Assembly (NCBI GenBank): GCA_003231035.1
Contig: QIHU01000501.1
Coordinates: 1 to 20,844, forward strand
Source: Acidobacteriota bacterium
Lineage (GTDB): Bacteria; Acidobacteriota; Thermoanaerobaculia; Multivoradales; SZUA-115
Reading direction: 5' to 3'
Length of the DNA stretch: 20,844 bases
Of the stretch, positions 1 through 8,900 are shown piece after piece. Positions within the stretch are counted from its first letter, which is position 1. Every line of letters starts with the position of its first letter. The translations under genes were made by a program, and so were the position numbers. The notes beneath the pieces were generated by a model. The model saw nothing but the letters and a program-made list of their open reading frames with translations, did not search any database and was not told where the DNA came from.

Positions 1-430
1 CGCCGTAGAAGCGGCCGACCAGTGGCCCGACCTGTAACAGCCAGTACATGTTGAAGCCGATATGCAGCAAGCCACCGTGGAGCCAACCGGCACTGAGCAC
101 CGTCCACCAGCGTCCCATACCGAGCACCGGATAGGCGCCGCTGGCACCAAAACGGGCCAGGCTGATACCGCTGGGTGCGAGGAAACTCAACAGGCCCTGG
201 TTGCGAATGCCACTGAGATCGGTGACCAGGGTCAAGAAATAAAAGACCACACACAGGGCCATGATCAGTTGCACCACCGCCGTCTCGTCGCCGAGCTTGC
301 GCAAGACCGGCGCAAAGCCCCAGAGCGCCGGGCTCGCCGCCCCGCAATTCAAACACTTCTCGTCACCAACCCCGACCAACCGGCCGCAGGAGCGACAGAC
401 CACCGACCCACTCTTTTGACGTCCCAACAT
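1..430 (-). CDS. Rhomboid-family intramembrane protease with N-terminal zinc ribbon (3' end outside window)
   Basis: Reading the minus strand from ATG at 430 gives 143 codons with no stop up to the window edge, so the C-terminal part is missing. Residues 12-29 hold two CxxC pairs (C12, C15, C26, C29), a small zinc ribbon. A hydrophobic helix follows at about residues 52-70. The segment WLHGGLLHIGFNMYWL (116-131) matches the rhomboid TM2 signature: H118, H123 and N127 correspond to the His-x4-His-x3-Asn pattern that forms the oxyanion site in GlpG. The catalytic Ser and the second catalytic His would lie in the missing part, so protease activity cannot be confirmed. Rhomboids cleave transmembrane substrates within the inner membrane. 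The zinc ribbon is an accessory domain of unknown role. An in-frame ATG at 478 is an alternative start, but it would add only a short unconserved-looking stretch. The gene is divergent from the hydrolase at 541. Confidence 0.85.
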   Translation of the reverse strand, partial: MLGRQKSGSVVCRSCGRLVGVGDEKCLNCGAASPALWGFAPVLRKLGDETAVVQLIMALCVVFYFLTLVTDLSGIRNQGLLSFLAPSGISLARFGASGAYPVLGMGRWWTVLSAGWLHGGLLHIGFNMYWLLQVGPLVGRFYG

Positions 431-488
431 GGGCGCCAGTCTAACCGCTGCCGGTACCCTTCGCGGGGCCGAACGCATAAAGTAGGGA

Positions 489-506
489 GCTATCCACGCT
501 ATCCAC
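489..506. repeat. Two perfect tandem copies of a 9-bp unit in a divergent intergenic region
   Basis: The unit GCTATCCAC occurs twice back to back (489-497 and 498-506) within the 110-bp gap between the rhomboid gene (minus, starts at 430) and the hydrolase gene (plus, starts at 541). Both promoters must lie in or near this gap, so the repeat could be a regulator binding site. That is inference, since no regulator is visible nearby and two copies can arise by slippage. Confidence 0.35.
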
Positions 507-540
507 GCAACCCGCCGATGCAAGGACCCCCCTAACTTCG

Positions 541-1368
541 ATGCCCTATCTTGTCCGCGAAGATCCAGAAACTCGCCTCGCCTACCAAGTGGCGGGTACG
601 AGCGGCTCGCCGGTAGTCCTGCTTATGGGCCTTGGTTTCCCAGCCACTGCCTGGGCGCCCCAACTTCCCGCCTTGTCGGCCGCACACCGGGTGCTCACCT
701 TCGACAACCGCGGCGTCGGACAAACTCAGGCGCGGCGCGGTTCTTATCGAATGGAACTGTTCGCCGACGACGTGCTGGCGCTGCTCGACCACCGCGGCTG
801 GGCGGACGCCCATCTGGTAGGCGTTTCAATGGGCGGCATGATCGCCCAAGCCACGGCGCTGCGCCAGCCCTCACGGGTACGTAGTTTGACGCTCATCTGC
901 ACCCACGGCGGCGGCTTCGTCGCCTCGCTCGAATCACCACGAGCGCTGCGCTGGCTGCTCGCCGCGCAGCTGCGCCGTGGCGATGGTCGTCTCAACGCCC
1001 TGCAGCACCTCCTTTTCTCACCCGGCTACCGCCGTTCAGCGGCCTCGGGGGAACTCACCCGCGCCATGCGCCCGGTGCTCGGGCGCCGCCCTGGCACCCT
1101 GTCGACGCTCTCCCAGTTCCACGCCGTCTGGCGCTTCGCGGCTCACTCTCGGCTCCATCAACTCGCTGGCCTTCCCACTTTGATCGTCCAAGGTAAGAAG
1201 GACATTCTGATCCACCCTCGGCAAAGCGAGAAGCTCCAGCGCGCCATCCCGGGGTCACACCTGGTCTCGTTCCCGCAAGGCGCCCACGGGCTGACGCTAG
1301 AATTGGCCGACTCGGTCAATCGCCTGCTCCTCGCCCACTTCGCCAAGACCGACCGGAGACACCCGTGA
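541..1368 (+). CDS. Alpha/beta-hydrolase fold enzyme
   Basis: This 275-residue protein is the usual length for a single-domain alpha/beta hydrolase. The nucleophile elbow is GVSMG at residues 94-98, with S96 as nucleophile. D221 (in VQGKKDILIHP) and H249 (in PQGAHG) complete a convincing Ser-Asp-His triad, and MGLGF at 29-33 is the oxyanion-hole strand end. There is no signal peptide, so it is probably cytoplasmic. The family includes esterases, lactonases, epoxide or haloalkane hydrolases and carboxylesterases; a Ser nucleophile excludes the haloalkane and epoxide types, but the substrate cannot be named. The ribosome binding site is poor: an AAGGA at 522-526 sits about 14 nt upstream of the ATG. 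The stop codon overlaps the GTG start of the downstream sulfatase-fold gene (GTGA), so the two are translationally coupled and may act in one pathway. Confidence 0.9.
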   Translation: MPYLVREDPETRLAYQVAGTSGSPVVLLMGLGFPATAWAPQLPALSAAHRVLTFDNRGVGQTQARRGSYRMELFADDVLALLDHRGWADAHLVGVSMGGMIAQATALRQPSRVRSLTLICTHGGGFVASLESPRALRWLLAAQLRRGDGRLNALQHLLFSPGYRRSAASGELTRAMRPVLGRRPGTLSTLSQFHAVWRFAAHSRLHQLAGLPTLIVQGKKDILIHPRQSEKLQRAIPGSHLVSFPQGAHGLTLELADSVNRLLLAHFAKTDRRHP

Positions 1369-2759
1369 CGATGATTTTCCGTCGCCCCACACTCTGGCTG
1401 CTAGCGCTGCTCATTGTGGCCACCGCCTGCACCCGCGAACGCCATGGGCCACCCAACGTGGTGATCATCGTGGTCGACACCCTGCGCGCCGACAGGCTCG
1501 GCGCCTACGGCCATCCGCGCCCTACTTCACCCCACATCGACCGGCTGGCGGCGAGCGGCCTCCTCTACTCCCACGCCTACAGCCAGGCGCCGTGGACCAC
1601 TCCTTCGATTGGAGCACTCCTCACCTCGCAATACCCGTCAACACTGGGCATCAGAGCGGAGCCCAATGCCTTGAGCGACGACCAAGTGTTGCTTTCCGAG
1701 ATCCTCCAACAACACGGCTACGCCACTGGAGCCATCGTCAGCCACTATTTCCTGAGTTCGAAGTGGAATTTCGACCAGGGATTCGATCACTTCGACCAGA
1801 GCAACATCAAGGGCCACACTGGCATTACCTCTCCCGGCGTCACCGAGGAAGCGCTCCGCTTCGCCGGCAGCCATCGCGATGAGCCCTTCTTCCTCTTCGT
1901 CCACTATTTCGACCCGCACTACGACTTTATCGACCACCCCGAGTTCTCCTTTCTCGACCCCAGCCAGCCCTACGAGGGACCGCTCCACTCCGCCATGGAC
2001 TACACCGATATGCTCGACCTGGTCCCCGAGCTTGGGCCGCGCGACGCCGACTACCTCTTCAACCTCTACGACTCCGAGATCGCTTTCACCGACCGTTCGA
2101 TCGGCAAGCTACTCGACGGTCTCGACGAGCTCGGCCTCGGCGACGACACCCTGATCCTGCTCACCGCCGACCACGGCGAGGAGTTTCTAGAGCGCAAGAC
2201 CATCGGCCACGGCGGTAGCCTGTTCAATGAGCTGATCCGGGTACCGCTCATCGTTCGCTACCCCGACTACCGGCCCACTCCAGCCCACCCGCGGGCCCTC
2301 TGGCCCGAGGAGGGTTGGCGCGGTAGCGTTCTAGAAACCCCCGTCGCCCTGATCGACCTCTTCCCCACCGTTCTCGATTACCTCGGGATTGCCCCTCAAG
2401 GTCCTCTAGCGGGCCGCAGCTTCTTGGGCGAGAATCCCAGCGCCGAACCCACGGCGCGGACCGTTTTTAGCGAAACCGATTGGGGGATGTACCGCGCCGC
2501 CATCACCGCCGACTTCAAGATGATCCATCGCCTCACCTCGGGCGAACGGTTCTTCTACGATCTGCGCAACGACCCCGGCGAGAAGGAAACCCTGACCGCG
2601 CGGCTGGCTGAAACCGGCAAACACGCGGAGTTCTTAGCCTTGGACAAGGAACTCCAAGGCTGGCTCGATGAGCTAAAATTGCTGGCCAAGCAGGCCAACG
2701 AAGTCGAGCTATCCGAGGAGGAGCGGGAGCAGCTCCGAGCGCTCGGATACCTCAACTAG
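1365..2759 (+). CDS. Sulfatase/alkaline-phosphatase-superfamily lipoprotein with Thr in place of the formylglycine Cys
   Basis: This is a 464-residue protein starting at GTG 1365, which overlaps the stop of the hydrolase. GGAG at 1354-1357 has 7-nt spacing to this GTG, better than to the ATG at 1371. A short hydrophobic leader ends at C22 (VATAC), a weak lipobox, suggesting export and lipid anchoring. Metal-binding residues of the superfamily are visible: D38 (in IIVVDTLRADRLG, 34-46) and D269-H270 (ADHGEE). Where true sulfatases have C/S-x-P-x-R, this protein reads T78-T-P-S-I82, so both the Cys/Ser modified to formylglycine and the Arg are absent. A Thr nucleophile at this position is used by phospho-transferring relatives such as LtaS and EptA. 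Phosphohydrolase or phosphotransferase activity is therefore as likely as sulfatase activity. The C-terminus is a charged helix ending ALGYLN, common in this subgroup. Confidence 0.88.
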   Translation: MTMIFRRPTLWLLALLIVATACTRERHGPPNVVIIVVDTLRADRLGAYGHPRPTSPHIDRLAASGLLYSHAYSQAPWTTPSIGALLTSQYPSTLGIRAEPNALSDDQVLLSEILQQHGYATGAIVSHYFLSSKWNFDQGFDHFDQSNIKGHTGITSPGVTEEALRFAGSHRDEPFFLFVHYFDPHYDFIDHPEFSFLDPSQPYEGPLHSAMDYTDMLDLVPELGPRDADYLFNLYDSEIAFTDRSIGKLLDGLDELGLGDDTLILLTADHGEEFLERKTIGHGGSLFNELIRVPLIVRYPDYRPTPAHPRALWPEEGWRGSVLETPVALIDLFPTVLDYLGIAPQGPLAGRSFLGENPSAEPTARTVFSETDWGMYRAAITADFKMIHRLTSGERFFYDLRNDPGEKETLTARLAETGKHAEFLALDKELQGWLDELKLLAKQANEVELSEEEREQLRALGYLN

Positions 2760-2765
2760 CCGACT

Positions 2766-2788
2766 CTACCCCTCCGGCGCCGGGGTAG
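2766..2788. terminator. Possible bidirectional terminator hairpin between convergent genes
   Basis: CTACCCC (2766-2772) pairs perfectly with GGGGTAG (2782-2788) around a 9-nt loop. The left arm includes the stop codon of the minus-strand RND permease, and the sulfatase-fold gene ends just 6 bp away, so the hairpin sits exactly where both transcripts should stop. No T-run follows on either strand, so intrinsic termination is uncertain. Confidence 0.35.
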
Positions 2789-5700
2789 CCGTGCTCTTGC
2801 CGGAGAGTCGAAGGGCGCCGCGCAGCGCCGCACCCGAGGCAAGGCGGATATCGTCGAACAGCGCGTAGAAGACCGGCACCACCAACAAGGTCAGCAGCGT
2901 CGCTGAGGAGAGACCTCCGATCAGGGTCAAACCAAAGCTCTTGTAGGACATGCCGATACTCGTTGGGCCACCCAGGGTCAACGGAATCATGCCGCAAATC
3001 GTGGTGACGGCGGTCATCATGATCGGGCGGAAGCGGTCGTGCGTCGCTTTCAAAATTGCCTCGGTACGCTCAACCCCCTCCCGCCGCAATCGGTTCACGT
3101 AGTCGACCAGCACAATTCCATTGTTGACCACCACGCCGACCAGCAACACCATCCCGATCATGCCCAGGAGATCGATGCCCTTGCCGCTCACCAAGTGGGC
3201 AAAGACCACACCGATGAGCGCCAGTGGGATGGTCATCATGATCGACAAAGGCAAGGCGAAACTCTCAAAGAGGAAAGCCATGAGCAGGTAGACGAAGGCA
3301 ATCGACAGCAGCAAGGCCAGCATCATCGCCGGCATGCCCTCATTGTCCGTGCCGCGGCGCGAGGCGGTACCGAAGGTGAGTCCTTCCGGCAGATCGATCC
3401 CCGCGGCGACCGCCGCTAGGCGATCGCGGGTTTCGTCTTCCTTGCCCTCTTCCAGTTCCAGGGTGATCGTTCGTGACAGCCGCTTGTCGCGACGCACAAT
3501 GCGCTTGGCCGAAGTCAAGAACCGCACATCGGTGACCGAGGCCAGAGAGACGAGTTCACCCGTCTCAGTCGGAACATCGAAATCCGCCAGCTGGCTGAGA
3601 CTCTCGCGGTCCTTCTCTTGGAAGCGGACTCGAACCGGAATCTCCTTGCCATCCGAGTAGTACTTGGGCAACCCCTGACCGCGCAGGGCGTAGCCCACCA
3701 TCCCGGCGATCGTGGTCGGATTGATCTGCTGGCGCTGCGCCCGATTGCGATCGATCACCAGGGCTAGTTCGCGCAGCGGCGTCTGACCGCTCTTGCGCAC
3801 CGCCAGAACCCCCTCGACCCCGCCGAAGAGCGGTTCAAGATCCTCAGCCACGGTTTCGAGCTGCTCCGGCTCGTTGCCATAGATGGTAAAACTCTGGATG
3901 GTCTGGCCGTCCTCATCGCCGCCCTCATCATTGTTGGCAAAGTACTTCACGCCAGGGCGCTCAGGGAGCACTTTCAAGAACTTCTCCGCCGCTTGCCGTG
4001 GAGAGATATCCACCACCCTCGGAGTCTCGAACCAGCCTTCGATCTCGCCGTAAGTCACCCCATGCCAAAAGTAGAAACCATCCAGCCCGAGTTCGTCCCT
4101 GATCCCTTCGAGCTTGTCCTCGATCTCATCGAAGAAGGCCACGGACTCCTCGTAGGTGTTGCTCTGCGGCATGTCCACATCGACCGAGAAGCCACCCCTC
4201 TCTTCCTCGTCCGAAAGTTGGAAGGCGACGGCCTTGCTCCCGATGAGCCCCATGGTAGTGGCGAAGAGAACGAATAACGCGACACTCAAGAACAGCCAGT
4301 TCCAAGGCCTCAGCGCCACCGCGAGAAGGCCGCGGTACCCGTCGTTCAAGCGACCCAGGGTCAGATCGTAAAGGCGGGCCAGCATCCGAGTGGCTCTTGT
4401 GTGGAAAGCGTTGAAACGCCCGGTTCCTTTGCTTCTTGAAGCCTTACTCGGCAGGGTCAGATAGGCCGACAAGGGGACGAAGACCAGCGCCACCAATAGC
4501 GACGCCGCCAAGGAAACGGTGATCGGAATGGTCAGCCTCTGCATGAAGAATTGGGCTTGGCCTTCGACCAGGGAGACGGGCAAGAAGACCGCCATCGTGG
4601 TCAGCGTCGCCATGGTGATGGCAAGCGCGATCTCACCAGCCCCTCGCAGACACGACTCGCGGCGCGAGAGGCCGGAGCGATGGAGCCGGTAGATATTCTC
4701 CGCCACCACAACCGAGTTGTCGACCAGCAGCCCGACGCAGATCATCAACCCCAGCAGCGACAAAATGTTGAGCGTTTCGCCGACGAAGTACATCACGATC
4801 AAGGCGACCAGAATCGATAGTGGGATCGACAGTGTGATGATCAGGGTCATCCGCACCCGACGCAGGAAGAAGAAGAGAACCGCAACCGCTAAGAGCGCAC
4901 CGATCCGACCGCTGTCCAGAAGCCCGGAGAGAGACTCGACGATGATTTCGCCCTGATCCATCAACACCGCCATGTCGGTATCGCCAAGGCGAGGGTTCCG
5001 CTTGATCCGCTCGACCTCCGCGGCCACCGCCCGGCTGACTTCGAGGGTATTGGCGTCCCCTTCTTTGTGCACCTCCACCGCCACCGCCGGCATCGAGTTG
5101 ACCCGGATGCGATATTCCTTCTCCGGCTCTTCGTACTTGATGGTGGCGATATCACCAAGCCGCACGTTGGGAGCCACGGGACGGTTGCGCAACGCCTCCA
5201 CATCGGGATAGCGCGCAACGGAGCGCAGGAGCATCTTCTTGTTCCCGGCTATCACGGTGCCACTGGTCAGGCTGAAGTTGTCGCCACCCAACTGTTGGGC
5301 CAACTCGTAGATATTGAGCCCGCTGGCGGCCGTGCGTTGGCGGTCCAACTCGATCAGGATCTCTTTTTCTTCCAGCCCGTTCACCAAGACATTGGCCACG
5401 CCATCGATGCGTTGCAGGCGCAAGACCACTTCGTTTTGAATCAAGTCGTAGGTGTTGGCGAGCCCCGGATCGATCGCCACTCCCACCACCGCAACCGGAA
5501 TGCCCGAGGTGTCGTGTTTACGAATGAGGACCCGATCCACGTCGTCGGGCAAGCGCGCCTTGGCCCGTTCAATGCGGTCGCGCACCTCGCGGTAGGCGAG
5601 GTCCATGTCGGTGCCGATCTTGAAGGTTAGGTAGCAGGCTCCACGGCCGGTTCTGGCCACCGAGACAATGCGATCGAGACCCCGAACGGTAGAGAGTTCC

Positions 5701-5939
5701 TCTTCCAACGGCAGGACCACCTTGTCCAAGACTTCCGGTGCCGGAGCATCGCGCCACGGCGCCTGTACGGAGAGGAAGGGATTCGAAAATCCAGCGGGAA
5801 ACATCTCTAGCGGAATGCCCATCGTAGCCACCACGCCAAGGACCACCGTCGAGGCCAACAGAACCAGCACGGTCACCCGCCTGTTGAGTGAAAAACGGGG
5901 CAGAAGGGCTTCCCAACGCGAGTACCGTTCAGTTTTCAT
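2766..5939 (-). CDS. RND-family efflux permease (second permease of a tandem pair)
   Basis: This 1057-residue protein is a normal-length RND inner-membrane pump (AcrB/ACR_tran family), a proton-driven antiporter that passes substrate to a periplasmic adaptor. TM1 is at about 22-40, followed by a periplasmic porter domain, then TM2-TM6 at about 345-495, TM7 at about 546-566, a second porter domain, and TM8-TM12 at about 870-1030. In TM4 the proton-relay pair reads D407-N408 (GLLVDNSVVVAEN) instead of Asp-Asp. In TM10 the AcrB Lys940 position is N940 (VVVNNGIVLVDY). This reduced relay is seen in other RND subgroups. The ATG at 5939 overlaps the stop of the upstream RND gene (ATGA), with GGAG upstream, so the two should be made in step. 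The substrate is unknown; it does not look like a typical CzcA metal pump. Confidence 0.93.
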   Translation of the reverse strand: MKTERYSRWEALLPRFSLNRRVTVLVLLASTVVLGVVATMGIPLEMFPAGFSNPFLSVQAPWRDAPAPEVLDKVVLPLEEELSTVRGLDRIVSVARTGRGACYLTFKIGTDMDLAYREVRDRIERAKARLPDDVDRVLIRKHDTSGIPVAVVGVAIDPGLANTYDLIQNEVVLRLQRIDGVANVLVNGLEEKEILIELDRQRTAASGLNIYELAQQLGGDNFSLTSGTVIAGNKKMLLRSVARYPDVEALRNRPVAPNVRLGDIATIKYEEPEKEYRIRVNSMPAVAVEVHKEGDANTLEVSRAVAAEVERIKRNPRLGDTDMAVLMDQGEIIVESLSGLLDSGRIGALLAVAVLFFFLRRVRMTLIITLSIPLSILVALIVMYFVGETLNILSLLGLMICVGLLVDNSVVVAENIYRLHRSGLSRRESCLRGAGEIALAITMATLTTMAVFLPVSLVEGQAQFFMQRLTIPITVSLAASLLVALVFVPLSAYLTLPSKASRSKGTGRFNAFHTRATRMLARLYDLTLGRLNDGYRGLLAVALRPWNWLFLSVALFVLFATTMGLIGSKAVAFQLSDEEERGGFSVDVDMPQSNTYEESVAFFDEIEDKLEGIRDELGLDGFYFWHGVTYGEIEGWFETPRVVDISPRQAAEKFLKVLPERPGVKYFANNDEGGDEDGQTIQSFTIYGNEPEQLETVAEDLEPLFGGVEGVLAVRKSGQTPLRELALVIDRNRAQRQQINPTTIAGMVGYALRGQGLPKYYSDGKEIPVRVRFQEKDRESLSQLADFDVPTETGELVSLASVTDVRFLTSAKRIVRRDKRLSRTITLELEEGKEDETRDRLAAVAAGIDLPEGLTFGTASRRGTDNEGMPAMMLALLLSIAFVYLLMAFLFESFALPLSIMMTIPLALIGVVFAHLVSGKGIDLLGMIGMVLLVGVVVNNGIVLVDYVNRLRREGVERTEAILKATHDRFRPIMMTAVTTICGMIPLTLGGPTSIGMSYKSFGLTLIGGLSSATLLTLLVVPVFYALFDDIRLASGAALRGALRLSGKSTATPAPEG

Positions 5940-8900
5940 GGCGTGCTCGGCTCCGGGTCTGTCAGTGAGGTGTCGGTGAGTGCACTGTCGACCAGTGCGG
6001 TATCAAGAAGTGCCGGATACCCCTGGATGGTCTCAGCGGACTCGGTGCTCTCTTCATCCTCGGTCGCCTCCGCAGCGCCGAACAGCCGGCGACGCAGGCG
6101 ATCGAAGAGGGCATAGAAGGCGGGAATGATCAACAGGGTCAAGGCCGTCGAGGTGATCAATCCACTGATCACGGCCACCGCCATCGGGGTGCGAATCTCA
6201 GCACCGTCTCCCAGCCCTAGGGCCATCGGTAGCAGACCTAGCACCGTGGTGGCGGTGGTCATCAAGATGGGACGCAGCCGCACTTTGCCGGCAGTCACGA
6301 TCGCCTCTTCGACCGCCAGCCCGCGACGGCGCAGGATGTTGATGTAGTCGACCAGCACGATGGCGTTGTTGACCACGATCCCCGCCAGCATGATCATGCC
6401 CAGGAAAACCACCACGGACAGGCTGATCTCCATCACCCACAAGGCCACCATGGTGCCGAAGAAGGCCAGCGGAATGGTAAACATGATCACCAATGGCTGC
6501 ATCAGCGATTCGAACTGCGCCGCCATGATCACGTAGACCAGAAAAATCGACAGGCCGAGGGCCAAGAACAAGCTGCCCTTGCTCTGCTCCCACTCCTGGT
6601 TTTGACCAGCGACCAGGTAGGTCATGTCAGTCGGCCACTCCAACTGGGAGCTCAGAACTGTGTCGAGGCGTTCCACCGCGGCACCGAGAGAACCTTGACC
6701 AATGTTGGCATTGATCAAGGCCGCGCGACGACCGTCGATGCGCCGGACCTCGCTCGGTCCCTCACCGAGGGTGACCGCGGCGACCGCTGACAAGGGTATG
6801 GAGCGATCGCCGGCCGGGTTGACCGTCATGTTTTCCACATCGGCCACCGACTCGCGATCCTCGGCACCGAGGCGCACCAAGATCGGTACGCGGCGATCCT
6901 TCAAGTTGAACCGCGTCGCCTCGAACCCTTTGACTTGATTGCGCACCAGTTCAGCGACCTGCCGAATGTTCAAACCGTACCGCGCCAGCAGGTCTCGGTC
7001 GTAGACGATCTGCACCTCCGGCGCTCCACTCTTCAGCGAAGCTTCGACGTCGGCCAGCTCCGGCATCGCCGCGAGCACTTCGCGCCCTTGCGCGCTCATC
7101 TCTTTGAGCCGCCGCAGACTATCTCCGTAGACCTCGACTTCGATCGGTGTCTTGGAGCTGAACAGAACCGGACGCACGACCCGAGCTTCGATATCGGGAA
7201 TCTCATTGAGGTAGCCTCGAACTCGGTTGACCACCTCCGCCTCGAGACGAGGGTCGGAGTTTTCCAGAAGCAGCTTGAAGCGGGCCGTGTGCTCACCCTC
7301 GTCGGAGCGTTGCGAACTTTCCGGGTCGAACCCAATGGTCATGATGACGGAGCTAATGTGCTCACGCGAAGCAAGAATCGCCCTCTCCACCGGAGCCAGA
7401 ACGGCCTCGGTCTCTTCGAGCGGCGTTCCCACCGGCAGCGCCACTTCGAAGGTCACTTCGCCTTGATGCACTTCCGGCAGCAACTCACTACCCAGCTGCG
7501 CGGCTGTCCACACCGTGGCGGCGAAGATCAACAAGGTGATCGCCGCCATCAAGGCACTGTGGTGAATCGCCCAACGGACCACTCGCGGATAGCCCTTCTG
7601 TAGACCACCCAGAACCCGCTCGGTCAGTTTCAGAGGCCCCACAAAGACGAGCTTGAGCAACGGGACCAGCCACGGTCTCAAACCGTATCGCCAGACTAGA
7701 ACCAGCGAGAAAAGAATAGCGACCAGGAGCTTGCCAACGATCTCGAGGAACAGCCCAATCACCAACATCACCGTCAATAGCACCAGTCCAATCACTACCG
7801 GCACCAGCTTCACCAACCAGCCCAGACCACGTAGAAGCACATTCCCCGACTTGCCAGCCCACCACTTCGCCAAGCGGACCGCCTCCCTAGCAACAAAGAC
7901 CGGGCTCGTCGGGAGCCAGAAACTGGCCGACATCCCATCGCTCATCGACAAGTCAATCCCCGTGCGGCTTGCCAACATCGGAATGAAGAAGACCGCCACC
8001 GCCAGCGAAGCGAGCAGCGAAACCACCACCGCCAATCCGAGATCGCCGAAGGCCTGTCCGGCGATCCCTTCGACAAAGATCATCGGCAAGAATACGGCGA
8101 TCGATGTCACCGTCGAAGCGACGACGGCACCTCTGACTTCGAGCGTCCCCCGCACCGCGGCCTGCTTCAGCCCGTCGCCCTCCTCGCGGCAACGATAGAT
8201 CGACTCCAGGACCACGATCGACGAATCGACCAACATGCCGATGCCCAGCGCTAGACCGCCCAACGACATAATGTTGAGCGAGACTCCCATCGTCTTGAGT
8301 GGCGCGAAGGTAACCAGTAGCGAGATCGGAATCGACAGGGCCACGATCGCCGTGGACATCAAGTTGCGCAGGAACAAGAAGAGAACGAGGATGGCAAAGA
8401 TGCCACCGAAGATCGCCGCATTTACCACTTCGCGAATCGAACTCTCGATGAATAGCGAACGGTCAGCGACCACCTTAAGAATAGCGCCCTCGTTGCGGAA
8501 GAGTTCCACCGCCAGACCGCCACTCCGCCTGCGACCACCACCCTGCTGAGAACCACCGGCCGCCGCCCGCTCCTCCTCGGCTTTAAGGTCGAGCTTGCCC
8601 AGCCGCCGTTGCACCCGCTGAGCCAAGGCCACGATATTGGCGTCCGCCGCCTTGAAAATGTCGATTTGGACGCTCGACCCGCCCTCCGTCCGGGTGAGGA
8701 TCTGGCGTTCCTTGTGCGACCACACCACTTCGCCGAGATCCTTGAGACGAACCTCGCGACCCTGGATGGTGGCGATCACCGTGTCGGCGATCTGGCCCAG
8801 ATTCTCGTACTCGTTGAGGGTACGCACCATGTACTCGGTACGCCCTTCCTTGATCGTGCCCCCCGCGACATTGACGTTCTCTTGGGCCAGCCGATCGATC

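Noticed and set aside
62..535. Plus-strand open frame of 157 codons at the left edge
   Set aside because: It is antisense to the rhomboid frame, which shows clear zinc-ribbon and rhomboid motifs, and its own product is low-complexity.
6935..7603. Plus-strand open frame of 222 codons inside the first RND permease gene
   Set aside because: It lies antisense to a strongly supported RND coding sequence, has His/Arg/Gln-rich composition without domains, and is a frame shadow typical of GC-rich DNA.
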